The position numbers and the translations under genes are program-made. The notes beneath the pieces are model-generated. The model did not search any database and was not told the origin of the DNA. It worked only from the letters and a program-made list of their open reading frames with translations. From UMGS1498 sp900552335 (GTDB lineage Bacteria > Bacillota_I > Bacilli_A > RF39 > UBA660), in assembly GCA_902477075.1 (NCBI GenBank), contig CABSFU010000028.1, forward strand, positions 1 through 12,747: a stretch of DNA of 12,747 nucleotides, written 5' to 3'. This document shows, piece after piece, positions 11,365-12,747 of this stretch (the stretch's first letter is position 1; every line of letters begins with the position of its first letter).

Positions 11365-12747
11365 TTAATATTTATGATATTTTTGATAGTTTATTTTTTC
11401 TTTTTCTGGATAAACCAAATTTATTATTCTTAATATTTTTTCTAAATTTTTTTTATCATTAATTGAACTATTTGCAATTTGTTCTAATATATCCCAAGCT
11501 TTTAAAGCATCTTTTTGCCTTTCTGGATTATATAATTCTACATATATTTGTTTACCTATACTAATTATTTCATTTTTAAATATATCTTTAATTAATTGTG
11601 GTTCTGATTCTTTTGTTTTTGTAGATTTTTCTTTTTCATCCATTTTTTCTATATTCCTATTATTAACTACTTTACCAGACATGGTTATATATTTTTCATC
11701 CGCTTTATTTTTCGAAACTTCTACTTTTGGTTCTGAAATTTTAATTTCTTCTGCTGTTTTAGATTCTTTTTGCTCATCTATTTTTTCTACATTTCTATTA
11801 TTAACTACTTTAACAGATTTTTTATCCGTTTTATTTTTCGAAACTTCTACTTTTGGTTCTGAAGTTTTAATTTCTTCTACTTTTTTAGATTCTTTTTGTT
11901 CATCTATTTTTTCTACATTTCTATTATTAACTATTTTAACAGATTTTTTATCCGTTTTATTTTTCGAAACTTCTACTTTTGGTTCTGAAGTTTTAATTTC
12001 TTTTATCTTTGTTTCTTCAATAAAAGAATTAGAAATTTTTTCAAAATTAATAGAACATTTTAATATATCCTTATAAATCATTATATCAAATATTGAATTT
12101 TTTTTACGTGACAATTTTTCTAAAAGCATATTATAGTTTTTAACTTCAATTATATTTTTAGTATTTTTTTTCTTCAATTTTATTATATTAATTCCTTTTT
12201 TCTTATTTATTTTTTCATAGTAAGCAATTAACAGAATTGTTTTTTCATAATCACTCAAATCACTATTTTGTATTTCTTCTTCGGATATATTATTAATATA
12301 TATATTAGTTAGCAATGTTGAAACTAGTGGTTCATTTTTTTTAGTAATAAATACGTTATTAATGCAATTTTCTGAATTAATTATCACTTTTTTCTTTTTT
12401 CTATATTTATCTTCTGAAAATCTATGACATATCCCTAATGATTCATCAATTTTATTTTGTTTCTGTAATATTGTTATCTTTTGGGATTGAATTACTTCAT
12501 TCTTCTGAAATTTATCACATATTTCTAATGCTTCGTCAATTTTATTTTGTTTCATTAAGATTGTTATCTTTTGAGATTGAATTTGTTCATTCTTCTGAAA
12601 TTTATCACATATCCCTAATGCTTCGTCAATTTTATTTTGTTTCTGTAATATTTTTATCTTTTGGGATTGAATTTGTTCATTCTTCTGAAATTTATCACAT
12701 ATTTCTAATGCTTCGTCAATTTTATTTTGTTTCATTAAGATTGTTAT
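11365..12747 (-). CDS. Repeat-rich protein of unknown function, N-terminus outside the window
   Basis: 460 codons are open to the right edge, so the start lies outside; the methionine at 12735 is inside a repeat and is not a start. The visible N-terminal part is three full and one decayed copy of a 30-residue helical unit (KQNKIDEALEICDKF, then IQSQKITIL), reminiscent of TPR-like helix-turn-helix repeats but shorter than the 34 residues of TPR. A unique helical region of about 125 residues follows (including LSDYEKTILLIAYYEKIN and LLEKLSRKKNSIFD), then three copies of a charged 42-residue unit (SEPKVEVSKNKTDKKSVK, then VVNNRNVEKIDEQ). It ends in a compact domain with YNPERQKDALKAWDILEQIA. There is no membrane segment in the visible part. 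A protein-binding scaffold is possible from the repeats, but this is inference. Confidence 0.85.
   Translation of the reverse strand: MTILMKQNKIDEALEICDKFQKNEQIQSQKIKILQKQNKIDEALGICDKFQKNEQIQSQKITILMKQNKIDEALEICDKFQKNEVIQSQKITILQKQNKIDESLGICHRFSEDKYRKKKKVIINSENCINNVFITKKNEPLVSTLLTNIYINNISEEEIQNSDLSDYEKTILLIAYYEKINKKKGINIIKLKKKNTKNIIEVKNYNMLLEKLSRKKNSIFDIMIYKDILKCSINFEKISNSFIEETKIKEIKTSEPKVEVSKNKTDKKSVKIVNNRNVEKIDEQKESKKVEEIKTSEPKVEVSKNKTDKKSVKVVNNRNVEKIDEQKESKTAEEIKISEPKVEVSKNKADEKYITMSGKVVNNRNIEKMDEKEKSTKTKESEPQLIKDIFKNEIISIGKQIYVELYNPERQKDALKAWDILEQIANSSINDKKNLEKILRIINLVYPEKEKINYQKYHKY
11608..11997 (-). repeat. Three tandem 126-bp coding repeats
   Basis: The motif TTCGAAAC recurs at 11711, 11837 and 11963, exactly 126 bp apart. 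The units are 11997-11872, 11871-11746 and 11745-11608; the last has a 12-bp insertion that adds four residues. The first two are almost identical and the third is more diverged. Confidence 0.88.
12418..12747 (-). repeat. 90-bp tandem coding repeats with 180-bp higher-order period
   Basis: Units of 90 bp run 12732-12643, 12642-12553 and 12552-12463, with a decayed copy to 12418; the array continues off the right edge. 12661-12747 and 12481-12567, 180 bp apart, differ by only two bases by eye, whereas neighbours 90 bp apart differ at more sites. The true amplified unit is therefore a dimer. Confidence 0.9.

Noticed and set aside
11681..12076. 131-codon plus-strand reading frame with its own repeats
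   Set aside because: It is the reverse complement of the repeat tract in the minus-strand gene; no ribosome binding site or promoter, and a Phe/Ser-rich composition typical of a shadow frame.
11645..12747. Regular short repeats that could be mistaken for a CRISPR array
   Set aside because: The repeats are 90 and 126 bp, directly adjacent without spacers, and stay in frame within one long reading frame; they are coding repeats.

Overview
The window looks like the chromosome of an AT-rich, low-GC Gram-positive bacterium (Bacillota, most likely an uncultured member of the class Bacilli). The reasons are strong AGGAGG-type ribosome binding sites, sigma-A promoters with 17-bp spacers, short intrinsic terminators, a Bacillus-like tRNA with encoded CCA, and a small acid-soluble spore protein of the SspI family, which points to a spore-forming lineage. 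TGA is used as a stop (cysS, cysK, the 6973-8610 gene) and tryptophan is TGG, so this is the standard bacterial code and not the Mycoplasma code. Species cannot be fixed from the sequence.

Layout. 1-466: 5' portion of a type IV prepilin-like (pseudopilin) gene, minus strand, cut by the window edge. 707-2506: a DUF2207 membrane protein. 2598-3014: a 138-residue protein of unknown family. 3078-3275: a 65-residue Flp/TadE-like pilin. 3373-3678: a DUF192 protein on the plus strand, divergent from the pilin gene. 3675-6733: a minus-strand operon, cysteine synthase -> cysteinyl-tRNA synthetase -> YugP-type membrane zinc peptidase. 6873-6949: a CAU-anticodon tRNA, probably tRNA-Ile2 rather than Met. 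6973-8610: a 545-residue protein with a nearly identical 93-residue tandem duplication and parts resembling sigma-70 region 4. 8683-10371 and 10438-10983: a second DUF2207 protein with a glycine-rich tail, and LemA, a commonly paired set. 11081-11293: sspI, plus strand. 11365-12747: the 3' part of a repeat-rich gene that runs off the right edge.

How the genes relate. The cysteine synthase/CysS pair joins making cysteine to loading it on tRNA, with the peptidase gene translationally coupled behind. LemA and the glycine-tailed DUF2207 protein are probably both membrane-anchored and functionally linked, although a terminator and a new promoter lie between them. The pseudopilin and the Flp-like pilin are both likely prepilin-peptidase substrates, but no pilus assembly ATPase or peptidase gene is in view.

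The most striking feature is the tight packing of signals. Stop codons lie inside terminator hairpins at most gene ends, two terminators contain the -35 box of the next promoter, one divergent pair of promoters shares a single -35 sequence, and five promoters carry a TGA extension directly before the -10 box. The best candidates for undescribed biology are the two repeat proteins (6973-8610 and 11365-12747). Neither can be given a function from sequence alone.
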